DNA from: Pseudomonadota bacterium | GTDB lineage: Bacteria; Desulfobacterota; SM23-61 | Assembly (NCBI GenBank): GCA_018819135.1 | Contig: JAHJQK010000019.1 | Span: 1-46,657 of the forward strand | Reading direction: 5' to 3' | DNA length: 46,657 nucleotides | Shown: one piece after another, positions 16,222-23,725 of the stretch | How positions within the stretch are numbered: the first letter of the stretch is position 1 | Layout: each line of letters begins with the position of its first letter | Notes under the pieces: generated by a model | Database searches by the model: none | Told to the model about the DNA's origin: nothing | The model's input: only the letters and a program-made list of their open reading frames with translations | Made by a program: the position numbers and the translations under genes

Positions 16222-17472
16222 ATGAGAAAAGGAATCCGATCTGGCGTATCGTCCGTTATGATCATTTTGGTGGGGGTAGCATTCATTTGGGCGGCCAGCA
16301 GTGAGGCCGCGTCCCCCATCAAGATCGGGGTGAATTCGGCATGGGATTTCCCTGGCGGTCAAGGAGTCAAAAGAGGCGCTGAAATGGCCATCAAGGATCT
16401 CAATGCTGCCGGGGGGTTGCTGGGGCGAAAGGTGGAAGGGATTTTTTATGATAACAAAGCTGCCTCCATTGAGGCCAAAAGTGCCACGGAGAGGCTTCTT
16501 TACAAGGATAAGGTTGATGTAATTTGTGGCTTTTGGCGGAGCGATTTAGCAATCGTCGCGCAGCCACTGGTCATGGAGGCTAAGAAAATTCTCATGATAG
16601 GAGGGGCTTCAACACCGGTTATTACTTATGAGCGCATAAAACAGGATTACAAAACCTATAAATACACTTTCACTACTACATCAAACACGTATTTAACGAT
16701 GATCGGCATGGAACAGGGGATCATTGAAAGCCTTAAAAAGGGATTAAGCAAGATTGCCCTACTCGTAGAGAAAGCAGCCTGGTGTGACCCACTATATGAT
16801 TCCTGGATGGAAAAATACAAAGACAAGATAGTCTATTCGGCCAGATTTTCTGTAACAGCAACTGATTTCTCGGTTGAATTCTCCCAAGCCAAAGCCAAGG
16901 GAGCGGATATCTTAGCTTTTATAACCACGGGCCGTGGTGGGACTCCTTCGGTGAAACAGTGGTACGATATGAAAATTCCTGCAGTTTACGCGGGGTATAA
17001 TGTGGATGCCCAAGACCCCAATTTCTGGCAGATAACCGAAGAAAAGACCCAGGGGGTGGCGACGACTAAAATAGGCGGAGTTGCCGGAATAGCCATCACC
17101 CCAAAGAGCATCCCTTACTATAACGAATACAAGAAAGCCTATGGAGAATTTCCAATCGCTTATACCAATGGCGTAGCCTATGACGCCGTAATGGCTTGGG
17201 CTCATGGGGTAAAGCTTGCTGGTACAGTTAAGTCTGATGCGGTAGTGAAAGCAATGGAGAGGAAAGACTTCAATTATGAAGGGGTATGTGGCCTAATCGA
17301 GTATTTCGATGAAATCCATAACCCTGTCGGCGGCGGTTGGGGAAAAGGGGAGCCCTGGGGATGGGTCGCCCAGCAGTGGCAGAATGAAAAGCAAGTGGTT
17401 TATTGGCCCAAAAAATATAAAACAGGAGATTTTATCATTCCTGATTGGGTGAAAAAAGTGACTGGCAAATAG
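16222..17472 (+). CDS. ABC transporter periplasmic substrate-binding protein (LivK/branched-chain amino acid type)
   Basis: A 416-residue type I periplasmic binding protein. An N-terminal signal peptide is clear: basic MRKGIR, hydrophobic MIILVGVAFIWAA and a probable cleavage after about residue 28 in SSEAA. The mature part opens with IKIGVNSAWDFPGGQGVKRG and GGLLGRKVEGIFYDN, as in LivK and in binding proteins for aromatic and other organic acids. AAAGGAG precedes the ATG. It heads the transporter block 16222-20801. The surrounding catabolic genes suggest the ligand is the organic acid degraded by the cluster rather than an amino acid. Confidence 0.93.
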   Translation: MRKGIRSGVSSVMIILVGVAFIWAASSEAASPIKIGVNSAWDFPGGQGVKRGAEMAIKDLNAAGGLLGRKVEGIFYDNKAASIEAKSATERLLYKDKVDVICGFWRSDLAIVAQPLVMEAKKILMIGGASTPVITYERIKQDYKTYKYTFTTTSNTYLTMIGMEQGIIESLKKGLSKIALLVEKAAWCDPLYDSWMEKYKDKIVYSARFSVTATDFSVEFSQAKAKGADILAFITTGRGGTPSVKQWYDMKIPAVYAGYNVDAQDPNFWQITEEKTQGVATTKIGGVAGIAITPKSIPYYNEYKKAYGEFPIAYTNGVAYDAVMAWAHGVKLAGTVKSDAVVKAMERKDFNYEGVCGLIEYFDEIHNPVGGGWGKGEPWGWVAQQWQNEKQVVYWPKKYKTGDFIIPDWVKKVTGK

Positions 17473-17495
17473 CGATATAGGCTAAAAGATGATCT

Positions 17496-17526
17496 GGGGG
17501 GTGAATTTCTTTATTGTTCACCCCCC
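17496..17526 (+). promoter_or_regulatory. GC stem-loop between livK-like and livH-like genes
   Basis: GGGGGGTGAA at 17496-17505 pairs with TTCACCCCCC at 17517-17526 around an 11-base loop. No T-run follows; AAAAGGAGAGG with the next ribosome binding site comes directly after. This placement behind the binding-protein gene fits an mRNA-stabilising or partial attenuation hairpin that keeps the binding protein in excess over the permease. Confidence 0.65.
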
Positions 17527-17544
17527 CAAAAGGAGAGGATATAT

Positions 17545-18405
17545 ATGATAGAAACAATATTCATCTTCGGCATAGTTTGGACAGCTCTCTATTGCTTGAT
17601 TGCCATCGGATTTTCCTTATTATTTGGTGTGGCCCAAGTACTAAATCTGGCCCACGGCATGATTATTATGAGTGCCTGCTACATAACATTCCTATTCGTG
17701 ACCGCTTTAAATTGGTCTTTGGGCCCTAGCCTCATAGTCGGAATCATAGCAACCGTCTGCCTGATGCTAATCATTTGGTTAGGATTTATTAAAAGATTAC
17801 TTACTGCTCCTGTGACCTCGCTGCTTCTTCTCACAGCTGGCTTAGCGAATGTGATTCAACAGATCGTTATTCTAACGGTTGGGCCCCACACGAAATATGT
17901 ACCTAGCATGATCACAGGGAGTACCACCATTCTTTCTGTAACGCTCTCCAATCAACAAATTCTCAGCATTATTGTGGCCTTCGTACTGGTGGGCCTCCTC
18001 GCATTATTTTTGCAACGCACTAGAATGGGCAGAGCGATTCGAGCGGTTACACAGGATCGAAATGTAGCAGCTTTATCAGGAATCAACGCCGAAGAAATGT
18101 ATCTGGTAACCATAATTATCGCTGGTTTATTGGCGGGAGTGGCGGGGTTATTAGTGGCCCCCATTCAAACGGTAACTCCGGAAATTGGCTGGGAAATGAT
18201 GGTCACAGCTTTTACAGTAACTATTTTGGCTGGACTTGGCGGTCCTATCTGGGGAATTATCGTAGCCGCGGCCATCGTTGCCTACGCAGAATTGATCACT
18301 GCTTTTTTAGTCGCACCCATGCTCAAAGAAGGGGCAGCTTTTGTCATTATGATTTTAACACTGATGTTTCGGCCATTGGGATTATTTGGGAAAGGAAGGG
18401 TATGA
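17545..18405 (+). CDS. Branched-chain-type ABC transporter permease (LivH-like)
   Basis: A 286-residue integral membrane protein with about eight hydrophobic segments. GVAQVLNLAHGMIIMSACYI near the N-terminus and ILAGLGGPIWGIIVAAAIVA near the C-terminus are LivH signatures; RAVTQDRNVAALSGIN is the cytoplasmic loop contacting the ATPases. AGGAGAGG precedes the ATG. Its stop overlaps the livM-like start by ATGA, showing translational coupling. It forms the channel with the LivM-like protein. Confidence 0.93.
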   Translation: MIETIFIFGIVWTALYCLIAIGFSLLFGVAQVLNLAHGMIIMSACYITFLFVTALNWSLGPSLIVGIIATVCLMLIIWLGFIKRLLTAPVTSLLLLTAGLANVIQQIVILTVGPHTKYVPSMITGSTTILSVTLSNQQILSIIVAFVLVGLLALFLQRTRMGRAIRAVTQDRNVAALSGINAEEMYLVTIIIAGLLAGVAGLLVAPIQTVTPEIGWEMMVTAFTVTILAGLGGPIWGIIVAAAIVAYAELITAFLVAPMLKEGAAFVIMILTLMFRPLGLFGKGRV

Positions 18406-19364
18406 TGGAGCTTTTGCGAAAAGAATTTCTTTCGATATTAATTGTGGGAATCATTTCGGGCGGGCTAGCCATTATGGCTCCGGCATCGGATTATAACTAT
18501 TATTTGATTGGCTTACTGACCTCCGCCTGTCTATGGGTTATATATGTTGTCTGCTGGGATCTTTTAGCGGGCTATACCGGAATGCTTAACTTTGGTCAGC
18601 TCGTTTTTGCCGGAGTGGCTGCCTATACTGTTGCCCTACTTGAATTGCATTTCAAAGGCGCTCGCCCTCTAATGATCCTCATTGGTCTTTTGGCTGGCAC
18701 TTGCTCTTCATTATTGATCGGTTTACCATCCTTACGCGTTCGGGCAAAGTACTTTGCCCTGGTGAGTTTCGCTATCTTATTAGTCTTTTACCGGATTACC
18801 ATGACCTTTATCAGTATTTTTGGAGGGGATTATGGCTTGAGTATTCCCAGGGTATTTAGCCGGGAAACCTTATATTTCACAGCGATTATATTGATGGCGA
18901 TTACATTGATTTCCCTGCGACTCGTAGTCAAATCCAGGATTGGAATGGCCCTGCAAAGTATCCGGGAGGATGAAGAGACAGCACGGGCTGTTGGCATCAA
19001 TATTAGACGTTATAAGCTCCTGGCCTGTTTGATCAGCGCCTTTTTTACGAGTTTGGGCGGAATTTGTGGTTTCTACTATATGGGACATGTAGGGCCAGAA
19101 ATATTCGGAATGATGGGCTCCTTCGATGTGGTCATCATGGGTGTAATAGGAGGGAAAGGGACAATATTTGGCGCCGCCCTCGGTGGAGGGGTGCTTTCAA
19201 TCCTTTTAGAATTTATGCGACCCGTTGCGGAATATCGTTCCCTTCTTTATGCCATATTACTGGTAGTGGTGGTAATGGTCGCCTCCCGAGGAGCCTGGGG
19301 AAGTATGGCCACACTGTTTCGAAAACACCCCCAAAAGAAAGAGATAGAAGGAGATTTAACATGA
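18402..19364 (+). CDS. Branched-chain-type ABC transporter permease (LivM-like)
   Basis: A 320-residue polytopic membrane protein. LAGYTGMLNFGQLVFAGVAA is the LivM N-terminal signature and LQSIREDEETARAVGINIRR the coupling-helix region, followed by GGKGTIFGAALGGGVLSILLE. It overlaps both neighbours by 4 bases (ATGA at each end), so the permeases and first ATPase are made in a coupled way. It pairs with the LivH-like protein. Confidence 0.93.
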   Translation: MMELLRKEFLSILIVGIISGGLAIMAPASDYNYYLIGLLTSACLWVIYVVCWDLLAGYTGMLNFGQLVFAGVAAYTVALLELHFKGARPLMILIGLLAGTCSSLLIGLPSLRVRAKYFALVSFAILLVFYRITMTFISIFGGDYGLSIPRVFSRETLYFTAIILMAITLISLRLVVKSRIGMALQSIREDEETARAVGINIRRYKLLACLISAFFTSLGGICGFYYMGHVGPEIFGMMGSFDVVIMGVIGGKGTIFGAALGGGVLSILLEFMRPVAEYRSLLYAILLVVVVMVASRGAWGSMATLFRKHPQKKEIEGDLT

Positions 19365-20107
19365 CGGAATTCTTGGACGTAAAAAATATATATAAGCATT
19401 TTGGCAAGCTTTCAGCTTTGATTGACTTTAGTTTCACGGTAAACAAGGGAGAATTAGTTGGACTCATTGGGCCCAATGGAGCAGGCAAAACCACTTTATT
19501 TAACGTAATCACCGGCTTTTATCAGGCCAATTCAGGAAAGATTATCTTCAAAGGCAAAGATGTCAGCCGCGCAGAACCGAATGAACTGGCCGAGATGGGT
19601 ATGGTCAGGACATTCCAGATTCCCAAACCCTTCAAAGAATTAACCGTACATGATAATGTGGCCATTGGAACCCTATTTACCCCCCATCGTTCTAAGAAAA
19701 CGAGTCTGTCCACGGAAGAATTTGTTCGGCGAGTCTTGAAAAGCGTAAGACTCTATCCGGTGAAGGAACAACTGGCGGGGATTTTGGGCCATGGAAATCT
19801 CAAGCTCTTAGAATTGGGCCGGGCGCAAGGGCCATACCCGGACCTGCTTCTCCTTGATGAGCCTTTTGCCGGGCTAACCATTGGCGAAATCCAACTGGTA
19901 AGCGAGATCTTACGAAACTTAGCCGAACAGGGATTGACCTTGATCATTGTGGAACATAAATTGCGGGAACTGATGAAATTGGTGCAAAGAGTCATTGTGC
20001 TCCATTACGGGAAAAAGATTGCCGATGGTCGTCCGGAAGAGATCTCCCAAGACGAACAAGTATTGAAAGCCTACTTAGGAAGGAGGTGGTCCCACCGCCA
20101 TGCTTGA
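19361..20107 (+). CDS. Branched-chain-type ABC transporter ATPase (LivG-like) with unusual signature motif
   Basis: A 248-residue ATPase. Walker A is GPNGAGKTT, the Q-loop is in RTFQIPKPF, Walker B is LLLLDEPFAGL, and the switch histidine is in IIVEHKL. The ABC signature, normally LSxGxQ, reads LGHGNLKLLELGRAQG, so the serine and the following glutamine or glutamate are missing. The start at 19361 is fixed by GAAGGAG and by the ATGA overlap with the livM-like gene; the longer frame from 19064 overlaps that gene. It should pair with the LivF-like ATPase, which has a standard signature. Confidence 0.9.
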   Translation: MTEFLDVKNIYKHFGKLSALIDFSFTVNKGELVGLIGPNGAGKTTLFNVITGFYQANSGKIIFKGKDVSRAEPNELAEMGMVRTFQIPKPFKELTVHDNVAIGTLFTPHRSKKTSLSTEEFVRRVLKSVRLYPVKEQLAGILGHGNLKLLELGRAQGPYPDLLLLDEPFAGLTIGEIQLVSEILRNLAEQGLTLIIVEHKLRELMKLVQRVIVLHYGKKIADGRPEEISQDEQVLKAYLGRRWSHRHA

Positions 20108-20801
20108 AATAAAGGATTTATGGGTATATTACGGGCATGCCCTGGCCTTGGAAAACGTCAATATCACGGTTGCGGATAAAGGGCTGACCGCGGTAATCGG
20201 CCCCAATGGAGCTGGCAAGACTACCTTGCTGAAAGCTATCTCCAGGTTGATTAACCCCCAAAAAGGCTCGATTTCCTTCAATGGCCAATCCTTGCTGAAA
20301 TATCCCCCTCACAAGCTCGCCCAGATGGGGATTGCCCATTGTCCCGAAGGGAGGAAGCCGTTCCCCGAGATGACCGTTTTGGAGAATCTGCTCGTCGGAG
20401 CGTACGTCCTTCCCCGAAATCAAATCCAGGGTCGTTTGGAGATGGTATTTGATCTTTTCCCCATTCTGAAGGAAAGAAGGGACCAGATCAGCATAACCCT
20501 GTCTGGTGGCGAACAGCAGATGCTGGCCATCGGAAGAGCGTGGATGATTTCTCCTTCCCTGCTTCTGATCGATGAACCCTCTTTGGGCTTATCTCCATTG
20601 ATAGTGGATGAAGTAGAAAGGATTATCGGCGGCATCAAAGAATCGGGAGTGTCGGTATTAATGGTGGAAGGAAATGTGGACCTTATCCGGGACCTCCCGG
20701 ACATCGTCTACGTACTCGATCATGGAAGCTTAATTTATTCGGGAACCGTTTCTCAAATTCTAGGCGATACAAATCTATCTAAAACCTATTTCGGCATGTG
20801 A
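20100..20801 (+). CDS. Branched-chain-type ABC transporter ATPase (LivF-like)
   Basis: A 233-residue ATPase with Walker A GPNGAGKTTLLK, the LivF-type CPEGRKPFPEMTV segment, a canonical signature LSGGEQQMLAIGRAW, Walker B LLLIDEPSLGL and a late VEGNVDL where the switch histidine would be expected (Glu-Gly-Asn). It overlaps the livG-like gene by 8 bases; AGGAGG is within the end of that gene. It completes the LivKHMGF importer. Its stop overlaps the GTG that could start the following CoA-transferase gene. Confidence 0.92.
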   Translation: MLEIKDLWVYYGHALALENVNITVADKGLTAVIGPNGAGKTTLLKAISRLINPQKGSISFNGQSLLKYPPHKLAQMGIAHCPEGRKPFPEMTVLENLLVGAYVLPRNQIQGRLEMVFDLFPILKERRDQISITLSGGEQQMLAIGRAWMISPSLLLIDEPSLGLSPLIVDEVERIIGGIKESGVSVLMVEGNVDLIRDLPDIVYVLDHGSLIYSGTVSQILGDTNLSKTYFGM

Positions 20802-20803
20802 TC

Positions 20804-22276
20804 ATGAATGAAGAAGTAAGCCGTCGGATCCGTTGTCGGAAGCTGCTTCAGAAAGTAGTTTCCCCGGAGGAAGCCGTCCAGGTAGTGCAAGACGGCATGA
20901 CTGTGGGCGTTGGCAGTGACCTTCTGCCTTGCTGGCGGGCCTTGGAAAGACGCACCCGCGGAGGAGAAAATATCCATTTGCATCTATGGTCGGGGGTGGC
21001 CATTCTCGAAGCCGACCGAACCCTTGGAATCATCAAGCGGAGAATTGGGCAGCAGACTCTCCTGCGGAAAGCCATTAACAAGAAACAGGTTGAGTATTTG
21101 GACCTCCCTCTCGGTTTTTTTTACCAGTCAATCCGGGCAGGCGAGTTGGGTGCTTTGGATTTGGCCATTGTTGAAGCCGTCGGGATCAACGAAGACGGAT
21201 TCCTCATTCCTTCCTACCGCCTTAATGACATGGCCAATTTCATCCAAGCGGCCAAACAAGTTATCGTCCAGCTTAGCACTTGCTATCCTTTGGAGCTGGA
21301 AGGGATCCATGATGTTTACATCCCAGCCAATCCCCCGAGGAAACAGCCTATCCCCATATGCCGGGTGGGGGATCGCGTGGGGACTCCCTATATTCCTGTA
21401 GAACCTGAAAAGATTGCCTTCATCTACCCCTCCGAAGTCTCCGAACCAACAGAAATGGATTTGACCATCGATGAAACCAGCAGGCAGATCGGCAAGCATT
21501 TGATTTCCTTCTTGGGCAACGAAGTGTCCCAGGGAAAACTTCCCTCCAACCTTTTGCCCATTGAAATGGGTTTGGGAGCCATCCCTGCGGCCGTCCTGGA
21601 GGAACTGGGGGACTCCGATTTCGAAGATTTAGAATTTTATTCGGCTGTCCTCAATGATCGTGTCTTGCACCTCATTGCCAAAGGGAAAGTTAAGATGGCT
21701 TCGGGGACAGGTTTCTATTTGACTGCGGAAGGGGAAAAAGAGCTCTTCCGGAATCTGCCGATTTACAAAAAACATATCATTTTGCGGCCCGTTGAGATTG
21801 CGGATTGTCCCGAAGTCATCATGAGGCTCGGCCTTCTGGCCTTGAACGGGGGGGTCGAGGTTGATATTTACGGGCACGTGAACTCAAGCCACATCTTGAA
21901 CGGGGATATCATTAGCGGAGTGGGGGGCGCGAGCGAATTCGCTCTGAATGCTTTTCTCTCGGTCATACTCCTTCCTTCTACCGTAAAATCCGGCGATATC
22001 TCTTGTATCGTGCCCATGGTTTCCCACGTCGACATTCCCGAGCATGGAGTGGACTTGATTGTGACCGAACAGGGAATCGCCGACCTAAGAGGCTGTACGC
22101 CCAAAGAAAGAGCGGAGAGAATTATCCATTGTTGCGCCCATCCTGCCTATCGACCGCAACTACAAGATTATTTTGAAAGAGCCGTCCTGGGCGGAGGCGC
22201 CCACGAGCCTCATCTCCTTGATGAAGCGTTCTCTTTCCATCAGCGATTTTTAAAAACGGGAACCATGAAGAGATGA
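20804..22276 (+). CDS. Acetyl-CoA hydrolase/CoA-transferase family protein lacking the catalytic glutamate
   Basis: About 490 residues, similar in layout to Cat1, AarC and 4-hydroxybutyrate CoA-transferases. The N half has VVQDGMTVGVGSDLLP; the C half has GVGGASEFALNAFLS, IVPMVSHVDIPEHG, VTEQGIADLRG and CTPKERAERII. In active members the segment [GF]xHTExxxDGxxDL provides the glutamate that forms the CoA thioester; here it reads LEFYSAVLNDRVLHLI, with Ala at about residue 281. Also, the usual GGQ reads GGA. It may be an inactive homologue, or use another mechanism. The ATG at 20804 follows the livF stop directly; a GTG at 20798 is an alternative. Cluster position suggests work on a pathway CoA ester. 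Confidence 0.85.
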   Translation: MNEEVSRRIRCRKLLQKVVSPEEAVQVVQDGMTVGVGSDLLPCWRALERRTRGGENIHLHLWSGVAILEADRTLGIIKRRIGQQTLLRKAINKKQVEYLDLPLGFFYQSIRAGELGALDLAIVEAVGINEDGFLIPSYRLNDMANFIQAAKQVIVQLSTCYPLELEGIHDVYIPANPPRKQPIPICRVGDRVGTPYIPVEPEKIAFIYPSEVSEPTEMDLTIDETSRQIGKHLISFLGNEVSQGKLPSNLLPIEMGLGAIPAAVLEELGDSDFEDLEFYSAVLNDRVLHLIAKGKVKMASGTGFYLTAEGEKELFRNLPIYKKHIILRPVEIADCPEVIMRLGLLALNGGVEVDIYGHVNSSHILNGDIISGVGGASEFALNAFLSVILLPSTVKSGDISCIVPMVSHVDIPEHGVDLIVTEQGIADLRGCTPKERAERIIHCCAHPAYRPQLQDYFERAVLGGGAHEPHLLDEAFSFHQRFLKTGTMKR

Positions 22277-22291
22277 AAGGGGAGGAGATCC

Positions 22292-23677
22292 ATGTTCCAA
22301 AAATCTTTGACCCAAATTCTGAGCGATTTTGCTTATGAGCTCTCCTTCAAGGATTTATCATCGGAGATCATTGAAAAAGCAAAAATCAGTGTGTTGGATG
22401 GGATGGGTTGTTCTTTGGCCGGCCGTGATCTGCCTTCCTCGCAGATTGCCTTGAAGGTCTGGAAAGAGATGAGGCGGGAAGGACCTTCGACGGTTTGGGT
22501 GAATGGAGAGAAAGGGGATCAGGAGAGCACAGCCTGGGTGAATTGTCTCCATATGCACAGCATCCTTCATGATGACATGCAGGAGTCCACGGTGGGGCAT
22601 ATGGGATCTTTTGTCATCCCGGTGGCATTGGCTACCGCGGAGCAGGAAGGAAAAGATGGAAAGGATCTTCTTGCCGCCATTGTGGCTGCCTATGAGGTTG
22701 CGGGGAGAGTTGCCTTAAGGTCCGGGCTGAAGATTATCGAGAGGGGATTCCGGGCTAGCCCGGTTTTTGGTCCTTTTGCGGCGGCCACGGCAGCCGGGAA
22801 ATTGATGGGCCTGACTGGCCAACAGATGCAGAATGCCATCGCCTGTGCCGCCAGCTTTTCCTGCGGCCTGTTAGAGGCGGTGAATACGGGGTCGATGGAA
22901 TGGAGGTTTCAAAACGGCGGGGCCTTGAGAAATGGACTGATGGCTGCCGTATTGGCCAAGCATGGATTGCTGGCAGCCAAGACCGCTTTGGAGGGGGAAT
23001 GCGGATTCTTTGCGGCTTTTGGGGGGCCGAAGTTGCGCGAGGAAGTTCTGACCAAACCGGAGGAAATCACGGCAACTTTAGGAAAGGATTTTGAAGTCGG
23101 ACGAAATATTTTTAAACCCTATCCAACTTGCGGATATAACCAAGTGGGAGTCGAAATAGCGGTGGCGATGGCCAAACAGAATGATATTCGACCCGAGGAT
23201 GTGGAATCGGTGCGAGCTTTGGTATCTCCGGCAAATAAAAATTATCCCGGAGGGGATTATCATGGTCCATTTGCCACCATCGATCAGGCCCTCTTGAGCA
23301 AACCTTTCTCCATCGCGGCTGCCCTGAAGTTCAGAAAGCTTACCGTAGGTATGTATTTGTCTCAGCTAAATGATCCGGATCTCGTTGAGCTTGCCCAAAA
23401 AATCACTTTAGAAGCAAAAGACGGAATGGGTTTTCTGGATTATAAAATTGAGGTGAAACTTAAGAATGGGAAGGTGATCAGCGGTGACCAGAGCTTGGTT
23501 GACATGAAAAATTATTCCCTGGACAAAGAGCGGGCGGGGGAAAAATTCTGCCAGCTCACCTCAAATCTTTTGACCAAAGAAGATGCGCTGAAAATCACCC
23601 AGGCAATCTTTCGGCTGGAGGAAATGTCGAGCCTAGGAGAGTTGTCGCGGATGCTCAAAGGCGCGGTCAACCGATAA
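22292..23677 (+). CDS. MmgE/PrpD family protein
   Basis: A 461-residue protein of the 2-methylcitrate dehydratase family, which also contains aconitate decarboxylase, iminodisuccinate epimerase and other enzymes acting on carboxylic acids without an iron-sulfur cluster. Features: LDGMGCSLAGRDLPSS near residue 35, ILHDDMQESTVGHMGSFVIPVALA (about 90-110), GFRASPVFGPFAAATAAGKLMGL, FKPYPTCGYNQ and HGPFATIDQALLSKPFSIAAAL. GGGGAGGAG lies 6 bases before the ATG. It is cytosolic and lies between the CoA-transferase homologue and the reductase. A hydration/dehydration or decarboxylation step in the pathway is inferred; exact reaction unknown. Confidence 0.88.
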   Translation: MFQKSLTQILSDFAYELSFKDLSSEIIEKAKISVLDGMGCSLAGRDLPSSQIALKVWKEMRREGPSTVWVNGEKGDQESTAWVNCLHMHSILHDDMQESTVGHMGSFVIPVALATAEQEGKDGKDLLAAIVAAYEVAGRVALRSGLKIIERGFRASPVFGPFAAATAAGKLMGLTGQQMQNAIACAASFSCGLLEAVNTGSMEWRFQNGGALRNGLMAAVLAKHGLLAAKTALEGECGFFAAFGGPKLREEVLTKPEEITATLGKDFEVGRNIFKPYPTCGYNQVGVEIAVAMAKQNDIRPEDVESVRALVSPANKNYPGGDYHGPFATIDQALLSKPFSIAAALKFRKLTVGMYLSQLNDPDLVELAQKITLEAKDGMGFLDYKIEVKLKNGKVISGDQSLVDMKNYSLDKERAGEKFCQLTSNLLTKEDALKITQAIFRLEEMSSLGELSRMLKGAVNR

Positions 23678-23725
23678 TCATTTCCGAAATTTTGTGGAGA
23701 GGTGAGAAAATAGAGGGAATCTGCC

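Noticed and set aside
17496-17526. Rho-independent terminator inside the transporter operon
   Set aside because: The stem is strong but no T-run follows and the next ribosome binding site begins at once, so a stabilising hairpin is more likely.
19064-19360. N-terminal extension of the LivG-like ATPase
   Set aside because: It lies inside the livM-like gene; the family starts at the ATG 19361 with an ATGA overlap and GAAGGAG.
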